DNA from: an uncultured Acetatifactor sp.
GTDB lineage: Bacteria > Bacillota > Clostridia > Lachnospirales > Lachnospiraceae
Length of the DNA: 8,631 nucleotides
Assembly (NCBI GenBank): GCA_910585805.1
Contig: CAJUFB010000137.1
Span: 1 to 8,631, forward strand
Direction of reading: 5' to 3'
The notes beneath the pieces are model-generated. The model was not told the origin of the DNA. It saw nothing but the letters and a program-made list of their open reading frames with translations, and did no database searches. The number at the start of each line of letters is the position of its first letter. Within the stretch, counting starts at the first letter, position 1. Shown piece after piece: positions 1 to 5,920 of the stretch. The position numbers were made by a program, and so were the translations under genes.

Positions 1-54
1 GACCGGTTCAATCGCATGATTGCATTAGGCAGTATTCAGCGTTATGCAGTATAA
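1..54 (+). CDS. C-terminal tail of an unidentified gene (partial)
   Basis: Frame 1 is open from the window edge for 17 codons, ending in DRFNRMIALGSIQRYAV and a TAA at 52-54. Only the tail is present and I do not recognise the family. The piece is basic and hydrophobic at its very end, with no domain signature. It could be a real gene entering from the left or a chance open stretch, because 17 codons without a stop is not significant on its own. Confidence 0.3.
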   Translation, partial: DRFNRMIALGSIQRYAV

Positions 55-359
55 TTAAGAAACAGGTATTGCTGTTGCCATGATAAAAATTAATTCCAGC
101 GGATTCCCATCGAAGTCGAAGCAACGCTTTTAAATAAAATTCGGCAGGTAGACTACAGAAATATCCATTTTTATCCATTGGTAGATAATCCCAAAATATC
201 CATAGGTAAAAAAAGACACTGAATAAGATGTTTCTGTATCATAAGCCTTTACCTATGCAGTGTTCTATGATGTCTTAACATCATTTGGAAAAATTATCAC
301 AAGAATTATCAGGTTCTTTTTCTTATGTTTCTCCTCATGTTTTTGAAATTATAGGGTTC
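55..359. other. AT-rich gene-poor stretch with possible gene remnant
   Basis: No convincing gene was found here. Frame 1 has stops at 82-84... region and at 91-93, then is open without a good start codon from 94 to a TGA at 220-222. That 42-residue piece contains NKIRQVDYRNIHFYPLVDNP, which looks protein-like and could be the decayed end of a gene; I do not recognise it. Two inverted repeats cross each other: ATAGGTAAA at 202-210 pairs with 248-256, and ACACTG at 216-221 pairs with 258-263. An 18-base palindrome (ATGATGT, four bases, ACATCAT) lies at 267-284. I see no U-tract terminator for the minus-strand gene that ends at 360. Confidence 0.3.
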
Positions 360-1496
360 TTAATCCAACAATTCAAGTCCAATCGTCTGCACATCACCCA
401 TCACAGCACCATATATCCATTCGCATACACTTCTTTCGTTTCCAAGTTTATCAAAGACATTACTTGAAATAATCGTATGCTGTGTGTTATGTGTTACTTC
501 ATCCTGATTAAAGCTCCATATGTAAATACCAATACCTGGTATATTTGCCTGTAAGCCCTCCACCATGTCTTTCAGATTTTGCTGGAATTGATCTCCTAAC
601 TCTTTTGTCTTGTCCATTTTTCCATTGTTGATATAGGCTTGATACTGCTGCAGGGTATCATCACGGTAAGAACAGTCAAATAAGATTTTTATACTGTCCC
701 CACGCTTTTCATATAGCGCAGTTAAGCTGTCAAGTACAATATTATTAGTTGTCAGTCTGTCGGAAATCTCTTTGGGTGACTGCCATAGATTTACGGCAGT
801 ATCATGCCAGCCATCATAAAGCAGAAGCGAACTGTCCACACATACTGTAATATTCCGGGCTGTTGGAAAGCGGTCTATCACATCGTCCGCAAGCAGCGAG
901 GTGGCAAATCCACCTGCCGAAAAGCCCGTTACAAGCAAAGTGTCAGGCTCACCCACATATTCTTTTATCTCCTCTATGAATGCAGAATAATTGTTGTAAC
1001 CGTTATGGTAAACAACCTTATCCTTTCCATTTTGAGTATAATGATATTCGCCTGTTCCTGTATGGAAATCGCCGGACGCATAAGGTATGACTATGAGTGT
1101 CCAGTCTCTGAACGGATTCTCATCTGCCATACTTCCTATACCGCCCTGTGCCACAAAATCCTGTCCAGCCATTGTGGTCGCAAAAAAATCCGTTCCTCCC
1201 TCTGACGTCTCGCCGGTGATACTTACACCACCGCCAAAGAAATAAACAACCACTTTGTTTTCGCTGCCTTTACGGAAAATCCCATGCCACTCGCTCCCAT
1301 CGGAAGACTTTGCATTTTCCGGGCTGATTCGATACCATACTCCCACTTCCGGCTCGCCGTTCAACTCTGGAAAAGACTTAAGAAATGTCATTTTCAGAAG
1401 AACGACTACTGCAATGACCAATAGCAGAATAACCGCTAGCAATATTGCAAATATCTTTAAGGCTATATGTTTTTTCTTTACTACTGTATTGCTCAT
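360..1496 (-). CDS. Membrane-anchored pectinacetylesterase/Notum-like serine hydrolase
   Basis: This 378-residue protein begins with a basic stretch and one membrane segment (about residues 10-36), with no clear signal-peptidase site. It probably sits in the membrane with its catalytic domain outside. The rest reads as the pectinacetylesterase/Notum branch of alpha/beta hydrolases: a GGG oxyanion-hole-like motif at 88-90, IPYASGDFHTG at 137-147, and the nucleophile elbow GFSAGG at 191-196 with Ser193. Candidate acid and base are Asp274 (LFDCSYRDD) and His336 or His340 (THNTQH). Family members remove acyl groups from esters such as acetylated pectin, or palmitoleate in animal Notum; the substrate here cannot be read from sequence. 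The start is fixed by an AAGAGG ribosome binding site about nine bases upstream. The gene lies 38 bases downstream of another hydrolase on the same strand, probably in one transcript. The fold assignment is firm and the substrate unknown. Confidence 0.82.
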   Translation of the reverse strand: MSNTVVKKKHIALKIFAILLAVILLLVIAVVVLLKMTFLKSFPELNGEPEVGVWYRISPENAKSSDGSEWHGIFRKGSENKVVVYFFGGGVSITGETSEGGTDFFATTMAGQDFVAQGGIGSMADENPFRDWTLIVIPYASGDFHTGTGEYHYTQNGKDKVVYHNGYNNYSAFIEEIKEYVGEPDTLLVTGFSAGGFATSLLADDVIDRFPTARNITVCVDSSLLLYDGWHDTAVNLWQSPKEISDRLTTNNIVLDSLTALYEKRGDSIKILFDCSYRDDTLQQYQAYINNGKMDKTKELGDQFQQNLKDMVEGLQANIPGIGIYIWSFNQDEVTHNTQHTIISSNVFDKLGNERSVCEWIYGAVMGDVQTIGLELLD

Positions 1497-1534
1497 ATTC
1501 GTTTACCTCTTCTATTTGTTTTTCCTTGTAAAAT

Positions 1535-2500
1535 TTATTGGTTTTTCTCTATATCCTGCCAATTGGCGTTGCTTAATATTTCCGCATCTTCACCGATAAA
1601 AGCCTGCCCCGCTTCCTGATCGCTGTAAAGCTGGTACAGCATCCAGGCTGTCATGTAGCCATCTGTGCGTGCCAGCATCTCCTCATGTTCCGCACCGACA
1701 GCCCTTGCGCGTATTTTCATCTGATCCCCCGAAATGCTGTTGTAGTTCTCAATCAGTGAGGCCAACGGCGCTACACCCGCAAATTCCCTGGACACATCTT
1801 CCACTCCCGCATCATCGGAAGCTCCCGTACCTGCCGTCATAAAGTATGGGATACTGATTTTCGCCACATCGTATTTCCACCCCATATTGTTGGAAAGGAC
1901 AGGATATGCAGCGCTCCCCGTAAAGATTGTTTTGTAAGCTGCTCCATTGTCATATTCCGTGACAGCCGCCAATGCGCCCGCACCGCCCTGTGAGTAACCC
2001 ACAATACCAATATTTTCTCTGTCAATCCTTCCTGACAGTACATGATCACTTTTAAAGGACAGCATGAAGTCAAGCGTCTGTGATGCTGTTTCACCTGTAC
2101 CGGTCTGAGGATCATCATTGCCCACAACAATAAATCCCCAGCTTGCCAATCTGTCAAAATACGGTTTATAGTTCAATGCTCTTGTTCCGCTGGCATTCAC
2201 TATAATAATCATAGGATAGGTTTTGCTTGTGCTTTCAAGTTCTTTCGGATACCATACTCTGATTGTCTTGATGTTTTTGTTATCGGAATCGAATTCGGCA
2301 TACTCTGTTTCAAAACCTCCCCTCTGCGAATATTTCATTTCAAGAGATGATTCACTTATGAAATCCTCATAATAATTATCTGTAAGATACGGCCTGCGCT
2401 CGTCTATCTTGCCCTTGATAATAAGCAAAACCAGAATAACCGCAATTACAATCAAAAGAATCCCAACTATCCTACCCAATGTTTTTATCACCCTTTTCAT
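1535..2500 (-). CDS. Membrane-anchored alpha/beta hydrolase (dienelactone hydrolase/cutinase-like)
   Basis: This 321-residue protein has a basic N-terminus and one membrane segment (about 8-28), then an extracytoplasmic alpha/beta-hydrolase domain. Visible landmarks are VWYP at 82-85, the strand YPMIIIVNASG at 95-105, WGFIVVGNDD at 121-130, a TGTG turn at 133-136, and the nucleophile elbow GYSQGG at 168-173 with Ser170. Candidate acid and base are Asp229 or Asp230 (TGASDD) and His272 (GAEHEEM). The elbow and the preceding LDFML helix resemble dienelactone hydrolase, chlorophyllase and cutinase-type esterases; no substrate can be assigned. An AAGAGG site six bases before the ATG supports the start. 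It is the first gene of a two-gene minus-strand unit, read from the promoter at 2625-2652. Together with its neighbour it suggests stepwise attack on ester-containing material at the cell surface. Confidence 0.82.
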   Translation of the reverse strand: MKRVIKTLGRIVGILLIVIAVILVLLIIKGKIDERRPYLTDNYYEDFISESSLEMKYSQRGGFETEYAEFDSDNKNIKTIRVWYPKELESTSKTYPMIIIVNASGTRALNYKPYFDRLASWGFIVVGNDDPQTGTGETASQTLDFMLSFKSDHVLSGRIDRENIGIVGYSQGGAGALAAVTEYDNGAAYKTIFTGSAAYPVLSNNMGWKYDVAKISIPYFMTAGTGASDDAGVEDVSREFAGVAPLASLIENYNSISGDQMKIRARAVGAEHEEMLARTDGYMTAWMLYQLYSDQEAGQAFIGEDAEILSNANWQDIEKNQ

Positions 2501-2601
2501 GACATACCTCTTTTCTTACCACATTTCCCTATTTTCGTCTGCCATGATTGACTTTTGACTCAACATCCGCTATGCTGAATCAGGAAACTGCCAGTGCTTC
2601 A

Positions 2602-2617
2602 TGCAACTTAAGTCGCA
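2602..2617. promoter_or_regulatory. Candidate operator 1 (TGCAACTT/AAGTCGCA)
   Basis: TGCAACTTAAGTCGCA is a 16-base inverted repeat with a single mismatched pair, centred on the perfect palindrome ACTTAAGT. It begins at the predicted +1 of the minus-strand promoter, where a bound repressor would block the hydrolase genes. Its size and symmetry suit a TetR-family operator. Binding by the adjacent regulator is inference. Confidence 0.45.
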
Positions 2618-2624
2618 CTTATTT

Positions 2625-2652
2625 ATTTTAAACACTTTGTAAAAAATATCAA
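2625..2652 (-). promoter_or_regulatory. Promoter of the minus-strand hydrolase unit
   Basis: Read on the minus strand, TTGATA (2652-2647) and TAAAAT (2630-2625) are separated by 16 bases. Each differs from the vegetative sigma consensus at one position. The expected transcription start is near 2618, giving a leader of roughly 118 bases before the ATG at 2500. The site overlaps the opposing regulator promoter. Confidence 0.55.
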
Positions 2653-2663
2653 CTGGTTATGAT
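2636..2663 (+). promoter_or_regulatory. Possible promoter of the TetR-family gene
   Basis: TATGAT at 2658-2663 is a good -10 box. The -35 at 2636-2641 (TTTGTA, 16-base spacing) is poor, matching at three positions. A start near 2670 would place the second inverted repeat exactly at the start of transcription. The call rests mainly on the -10 box and the context. Confidence 0.35.
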
Positions 2664-2668
2664 CCATT

Positions 2669-2694
2669 TGCAACTTTTCCCCAAAAAAGTCGCT
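2669..2694. promoter_or_regulatory. Candidate operator 2, same half-sites with a 10-base spacer
   Basis: The half-site TGCAACTT recurs at 2669-2676, and AAGTCGCT (one base from the right half of operator 1) lies at 2687-2694. They are separated by exactly 10 bases, about one helical turn. The repeat starts at the predicted +1 of the regulator gene and ends just before its ribosome binding site, as expected for autoregulation. Confidence 0.38.
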
Positions 2695-2714
2695 CTCCTT
2701 GGAAAGGAATATAT

Positions 2715-3230
2715 ATGGGAAACAATAAGAAGACAACTGATTTCCTGAAAGAATGTATGTCTGATGCATTAATCAGCCTAATGGAACAGAAAGACTTTTC
2801 TAAAATAACAGTGAATGACATTGCAGATATTGCCGGTGTAAACCGATCGACCTGGTTTAGAAACTTTAATTCCAAAAACGAAGCTTTGACTTTTAAAATG
2901 ATTCGGCTATGGAATCGCTGGTCTGACGAGCATGGGCTTATGGAGCGGAAAAGATTTACCCTGGATAATGCCAATGAATTCTTCTGCTTCAACTATGAAT
3001 ACCGCCGCATCCTCCGGATCATTTATACTTCCCGCCTGCAGTCCGTTCTTTATGATTCGTTTTATCAGGTTATGATGCCGCAGTTTAGGGCTGATGTAGA
3101 GGAATGTTACCATGCCCGTTTTTATTCTTATGGGCTGTTTGGCCTGTTGGATGAATGGATCAGGAGAGATTTCTATGAAACACCGCAGGAAATGGCACAG
3201 CTCATATATAAAATAACTGCGGACGCATAA
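2715..3230 (+). CDS. TetR-family transcriptional regulator
   Basis: This 171-residue protein is somewhat short for the family (usually about 190-210). Its N-terminal DNA-binding domain is clear: a helix around 9-25 (LKECMSDALISLMEQKDF), then the helix-turn-helix ITVNDIADIAGVNRSTWFRNF at 31-51. The recognition helix has the usual S-T-aromatic-aromatic pattern followed by NF. The C-terminal ligand and dimer region (about 60-171) ends in GLFGLLDEWIRRDFYETPQEM, typical of the TetR_C group in Firmicutes. The ligand is unknown. AAAGGA six bases before the ATG supports the start. The gene is divergent from the hydrolases and 106 bases upstream of the transporter, on the same strand and with no terminator between. 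It probably represses the hydrolases and itself through the two inverted repeats at 2602-2694. Confidence 0.88.
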   Translation: MGNNKKTTDFLKECMSDALISLMEQKDFSKITVNDIADIAGVNRSTWFRNFNSKNEALTFKMIRLWNRWSDEHGLMERKRFTLDNANEFFCFNYEYRRILRIIYTSRLQSVLYDSFYQVMMPQFRADVEECYHARFYSYGLFGLLDEWIRRDFYETPQEMAQLIYKITADA

Positions 3231-3336
3231 TTTTTTCTTTCAAAAATCCGGCAGTGTGGAACAAATACCTCATAGAAGACAATATTTATTTTTTATGAAC
3301 TTAAGAATAAAAACAGAGTATAGGAGACTGAAAGTT

Positions 3337-4509
3337 ATGGCAACACTTTTACTGATTGTAATATACATTTCATTTATCGGACTGGGAATCCCCGATTCCC
3401 TTTTCGGGACAGCATGGCCGGCTATTTATGCAGACTTCCGCCTACCCATCTCTTTTGCAAGCTTTGTCTCCATCATCATTTCCTCCGGAACCATTATTTC
3501 CAGCCTGATAAGCGCTAAAGTAATCAACCGGTTTGGGACAAACAAGGTTTCGGCTTTCAGTACGGCAATGACCGCCCTTGCACTGCTGGGATTTTCCCTC
3601 TCAGCCAATTTCTTTTTGTTATGCCTGTGTGCAGTCCCCCTGGGACTGGGAGCGGGAGCTATCGATACCGCACTGAACAACTATGTCTCGCTGCACTATT
3701 CCGCAACACACATGAGCTTTCTTCATTGCTTTTATGGTATCGGGGTTACCGTCAGCCCGTACATATTATCATTGGTGATTAACAGCAGCGCCGGATGGCG
3801 GGGCGGATATCAGATTGCTTTCGGAATACAGCTCTGCATCGCGCTCATCCTGTTTCTTACCCTGTCCATCTGGAAAAAGGCCCATAGCCAGGATACCGGC
3901 GAAACAGAACAGGCTACAAAAACACTTCCATTCAGGGAGATCGCGCGGATACCCGGCGTCAAACTTATGTGGTGCCTCTTCATCACCTCATGCGCCATTG
4001 AATGCACCTGCGGCGGATGGGGAAGCACCTATCTGGTAGAATACAAGCATATGGATGCGGTAACAGCGGCAAGAATGGTCATGCTGTATTACATGGGTAT
4101 GGCGTTGGGCAGGTTTTTATCCGGCATCCTCGCTGCACGTTTAAACAGCTGGCAGATCATTCGGATAGGGCAATGGATTTTAGGAATTGCGCTTATCGGC
4201 CTTCTCCTTCCATTATCTTCCGGTATTTCCGCAGCATGCCTTTTTATGGTTGGTCTGGGAAACGGCCCCATGTTTCCGAACTTCAATTATCTGACCCCTC
4301 AGAATTTCGGGGCGGATATTTCACAATCAGTTATGGGGACACAGATGGCTATGTCCTACATCGGGATTATGGTTGCACCTGCTGTCTGCGGTGTTCTGGG
4401 GCAGTTTATCAATATGGGGATATTCCCTGTTTATCTTCTTGCTTTTTATGTGATAATGATTATTGCTACAAAAAGAGTGAAAATTATATTAGCCATACAA
4501 AAAGACTAG
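3337..4509 (+). CDS. MFS transporter, 12 membrane segments
   Basis: This 390-residue major facilitator protein has about twelve hydrophobic segments. Landmarks are GIPDSLFGTAWPAI at 17-30, a motif-A-like loop (SAKVINRFGTNK, 59-70), PLGLGAGAIDTALNN at 101-115, a basic/polar central loop around 190-210, a second-half motif-A-like GRFLSGILAAR at 278-288, and GPMFPNFNYLTPQNF near 320-334. The family couples solute movement to an ion gradient. The sequence resembles the FucP/YfkF-like sugar or drug exporter group, but neither direction nor substrate can be read from it. An in-frame ATG at 3256 would add 27 polar, basic residues. I prefer 3337 because AGGAG lies ten bases before it and the protein then starts directly in segment 1. 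It probably shares control with the TetR gene; AACTTAAG at 3298-3305 repeats the core of operator 1. It may move the products of the divergent hydrolases. Confidence 0.85.
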   Translation: MATLLLIVIYISFIGLGIPDSLFGTAWPAIYADFRLPISFASFVSIIISSGTIISSLISAKVINRFGTNKVSAFSTAMTALALLGFSLSANFFLLCLCAVPLGLGAGAIDTALNNYVSLHYSATHMSFLHCFYGIGVTVSPYILSLVINSSAGWRGGYQIAFGIQLCIALILFLTLSIWKKAHSQDTGETEQATKTLPFREIARIPGVKLMWCLFITSCAIECTCGGWGSTYLVEYKHMDAVTAARMVMLYYMGMALGRFLSGILAARLNSWQIIRIGQWILGIALIGLLLPLSSGISAACLFMVGLGNGPMFPNFNYLTPQNFGADISQSVMGTQMAMSYIGIMVAPAVCGVLGQFINMGIFPVYLLAFYVIMIIATKRVKIILAIQKD

Positions 4510-4571
4510 GCTAAACAGCAACTAAAACTCCTTCCGGTAAAAGCCTATATCACATAATGAATCTGATAAAA

Positions 4572-4591
4572 ATTGGCACAACATTGGCACA
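4572..4591 (+). repeat. Direct repeat ATTGGCACA x2, sigma-54-like spacing
   Basis: ATTGGCACA occurs at 4572-4580 and 4583-4591, an 11-base period. Read as one unit, TTGGCACAACATTGGCA has GG and GC exactly 12 bases apart and differs from the -24/-12 sigma-54 consensus mainly at one T of the -12 box. It could equally be a tandem response-regulator or recombinase site. Nothing in the window encodes a sigma-54 activator. Confidence 0.35.
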
Positions 4592-4620
4592 GTTTTGCTC
4601 TTTCCCCGCAAATCAATATC

Positions 4621-4629
4621 TGCTATACT
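4621..4629 (+). promoter_or_regulatory. Extended -10 promoter before the pseudopilin gene
   Basis: TGCTATACT is an extended -10 element (TG-N-TATACT). No good -35 exists; TTTCCC at 4601-4606 has the right spacing but is weak, which an extended -10 can tolerate. Transcription would start near 4636, so the hairpin at 4654-4682 would fall inside the leader of the DUF4320 gene. Confidence 0.4.
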
Positions 4630-4653
4630 TGGTACAGTCAAAATTTTGCAATG

Positions 4654-4690
4654 CAGCCGTTTCCCATCTCAGGAAACGGCTGTCTTTAGT
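4654..4690 (+). terminator. Strong hairpin: terminator or leader attenuator
   Basis: An 11-base-pair perfect stem (CAGCCGTTTCC, 4654-4664, with 4672-4682) closes a seven-base loop and is followed by the weak T-rich run TCTTTAGTT. It could end the transporter transcript, which has no other visible terminator. If transcription starts at the -10 box at 4624, it would instead be a leader hairpin about 37 bases before the next start codon. Confidence 0.6.
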
Positions 4691-4718
4691 TAGAAAGGTG
4701 GTGGTTTTAACTTTGCTT

Positions 4719-5270
4719 ATGAGAATCTACAAGGCAATCCCAACTGCCGACAGTCCTCTGTCCCGCTCCAACAGTAATACGGTAAAACAGGGGCAGTTAC
4801 AGGAAAAAGCATTTCTTCACGTAAAAGTACCCAATGTGAAAAAGCAATTGAAAAACAACAGCGGAGAAGCCAACTACTTCAGCACGGTGGTATTCATCTT
4901 CATCACTGTCCTGCTGCTGGCCTTCATCATCGATCTGTTCGGCATCATCTCCACCAAGCAGCAGCTCGACCACTGCGCCGACCAGATGGTGAAGCAGATC
5001 CAGCTCTCCGGCGGCACCAACGGGGAGACGGAGGCCCTGTTCCAGTACCTCTGCTCCCAGATTAACGGGGCAAATAACATTACCTACACCATTGACGCCT
5101 CCTACAAGTCCCCCACCCCGGGCGGCATGAGCCGGGCCATCCAGCTGGGCAGCCCCTTCTACATCACCATCACCGGGGACGCAAGGCTGGGCGGCTTCTG
5201 GAACTTCAACCTGGTCAACATCCGGATTGTCTCCAGGGGCGCAGGCGTCAGCGAGCATTACTGGAAGTGA
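4719..5270 (+). CDS. DUF4320-family TadE-like pseudopilin
   Basis: This 183-residue protein has a polar, basic N-terminus (1-48), then SGEANYFSTVV and a single membrane segment (about 55-76), then a C-terminal domain ending GVSEHYWK. The NNSGE/hydrophobic junction and overall plan match DUF4320 proteins of clostridial conjugative elements, which resemble TadE-type minor pilins. Gly49-Glu50 may be a prepilin-type processing point. The start is uncertain. The frame is open from an ATG at 4557, but that would run through the hairpin at 4654-4682. GGTGG at 4700-4704 is eight bases from an in-frame TTG at 4713 and 14 from this ATG, so TTG 4713 is a real alternative. Codons before about 4,860 are AT-richer than those after, so the first 40 or so residues may be a recent addition. 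The stop is seven bases before the next gene, implying a shared transcript. Confidence 0.72.
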   Translation: MRIYKAIPTADSPLSRSNSNTVKQGQLQEKAFLHVKVPNVKKQLKNNSGEANYFSTVVFIFITVLLLAFIIDLFGIISTKQQLDHCADQMVKQIQLSGGTNGETEALFQYLCSQINGANNITYTIDASYKSPTPGGMSRAIQLGSPFYITITGDARLGGFWNFNLVNIRIVSRGAGVSEHYWK

Positions 5271-5277
5271 GGTGCCT

Positions 5278-5871
5278 ATGACGATGCCATCTTTATCCAA
5301 AACCACAGGACAAAGCTCCGCCGGACACACCCCGGACACTCCAAAGTGTGGCCTGGTGAAGCGCAACCAGCGGGGCGTAAACCGCGGCAAGACCGCAGGC
5401 CTCCTCCATAACCAGAGAGGCGACATGACCATCTACACCTGCTTCTTTATTGTAGCCGCCGTGATGCTGGTATCCTTCCTGCTGCTATACGCCTCCATCC
5501 GCATCACCTGCATCAACATCCGAAACGGCGCCAAGATGGAGCTGAACAACTTAAGCGCAAGCATCTATGCGGACACCTTCCGCTCCCAGCGGGAGACCAA
5601 CTTCAGCGAATACCTGAACACCCTCTACTCCGACAGTAGCTATGTGGCCATGCTGGAAGAAACCGTGACGGACGGGCTGGCCAATAAGGTGCCCCTCTCC
5701 ACGGATGACTATGCCATCAGGAACATCCGGCTCCAGTTCCGTGTCCTGGGCAGCCGCGTGGAGTACACCTTTACCTGCGATGCCGAGTTCTACATCCGGA
5801 TGTTCGGGCGGCAGTACCCCACCGTCACCCCGCACATAGAACTCACCGGATCCCACAACACAAAATTCTGA
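5278..5871 (+). CDS. TadE-like single-pass membrane protein, unnamed family
   Basis: This 197-residue protein has a long polar N-terminus (1-47, many Gly, Lys, Arg, Ser), the junction HNQRGDM at 44-50, one membrane segment (about 51-71), and a soluble C-terminal domain. The basic-Gly-acidic junction parallels NNSGE in the upstream DUF4320 protein, and I read the two as a pair of pseudopilins of a Tad-like system; family membership is inferred from layout, not a named domain. AGTGAGG lies five bases before ATG 5278. An internal ATG at 5425 has its own AGAGAGG four bases upstream, but would delete the charged region before the membrane segment. The motif NQRG occurs twice (30-33 and 45-48). The gene is nearly contiguous with the one upstream. 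A hairpin-rich leader follows its stop. Confidence 0.6.
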   Translation: MTMPSLSKTTGQSSAGHTPDTPKCGLVKRNQRGVNRGKTAGLLHNQRGDMTIYTCFFIVAAVMLVSFLLLYASIRITCINIRNGAKMELNNLSASIYADTFRSQRETNFSEYLNTLYSDSSYVAMLEETVTDGLANKVPLSTDDYAIRNIRLQFRVLGSRVEYTFTCDAEFYIRMFGRQYPTVTPHIELTGSHNTKF

Positions 5872-5891
5872 AAGAAATTTTTCAGATTCTG

Positions 5892-5920
5892 TTGAAAAAC
5901 CGCCCGCAGCTTCGTATAGG
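5892..5920 (+). promoter_or_regulatory. Possible promoter before the hairpin leader
   Basis: TTGAAA (5892-5897) and TATAGG (5915-5920) are 17 bases apart, matching the vegetative consensus at four positions each. TATACT at 5922-5927 is a better -10 but has no -35 at a usable distance. Transcription would begin close to the left arm of the first hairpin, so promoter choice decides which fold the RNA can adopt. Confidence 0.35.

Noticed and set aside
267..284. Palindrome ATGATGT-CTTA-ACATCAT as a terminator for the minus-strand genes
   Set aside because: It is AT-rich, has seven-base arms and no T-run on either strand; stems this short are expected several times in the window by chance.
285..467. 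60-residue plus-strand open frame from 285
   Set aside because: It overlaps the end of the minus-strand hydrolase gene, has no ribosome binding site or recognisable feature, and its length is unremarkable in AT-rich sequence.
804..1205. Plus-strand open frame inside the pectinacetylesterase-like gene
   Set aside because: The composition is that of an antisense shadow, and the minus-strand frame has catalytic motifs and a ribosome binding site.
3256..3336. ATG at 3256 as start of the MFS transporter
   Set aside because: It adds 27 basic residues before membrane segment 1 and has no ribosome binding site, while ATG 3337 has AGGAG ten bases upstream.
81..4574. TGATAAAAATT at 81-91 and 4564-4574 as a possible target-site duplication around the AT-rich module
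   Set aside because: An 11-base match in AT-rich sequence is expected by chance in 8.6 kb, and the flanks do not extend it.
4557..4718. ATG at 4557 as start of the DUF4320 gene, adding 54 residues
   Set aside because: There is no ribosome binding site, and the added segment would be translated through the promoter-like repeats and the 11-base-pair hairpin at 4654-4682.
5227..5277. Upstream ATG at 5227 for the second pseudopilin gene
   Set aside because: It would overlap the DUF4320 coding region by 44 bases; ATG 5278, just after that stop, has AGTGAGG at good spacing.
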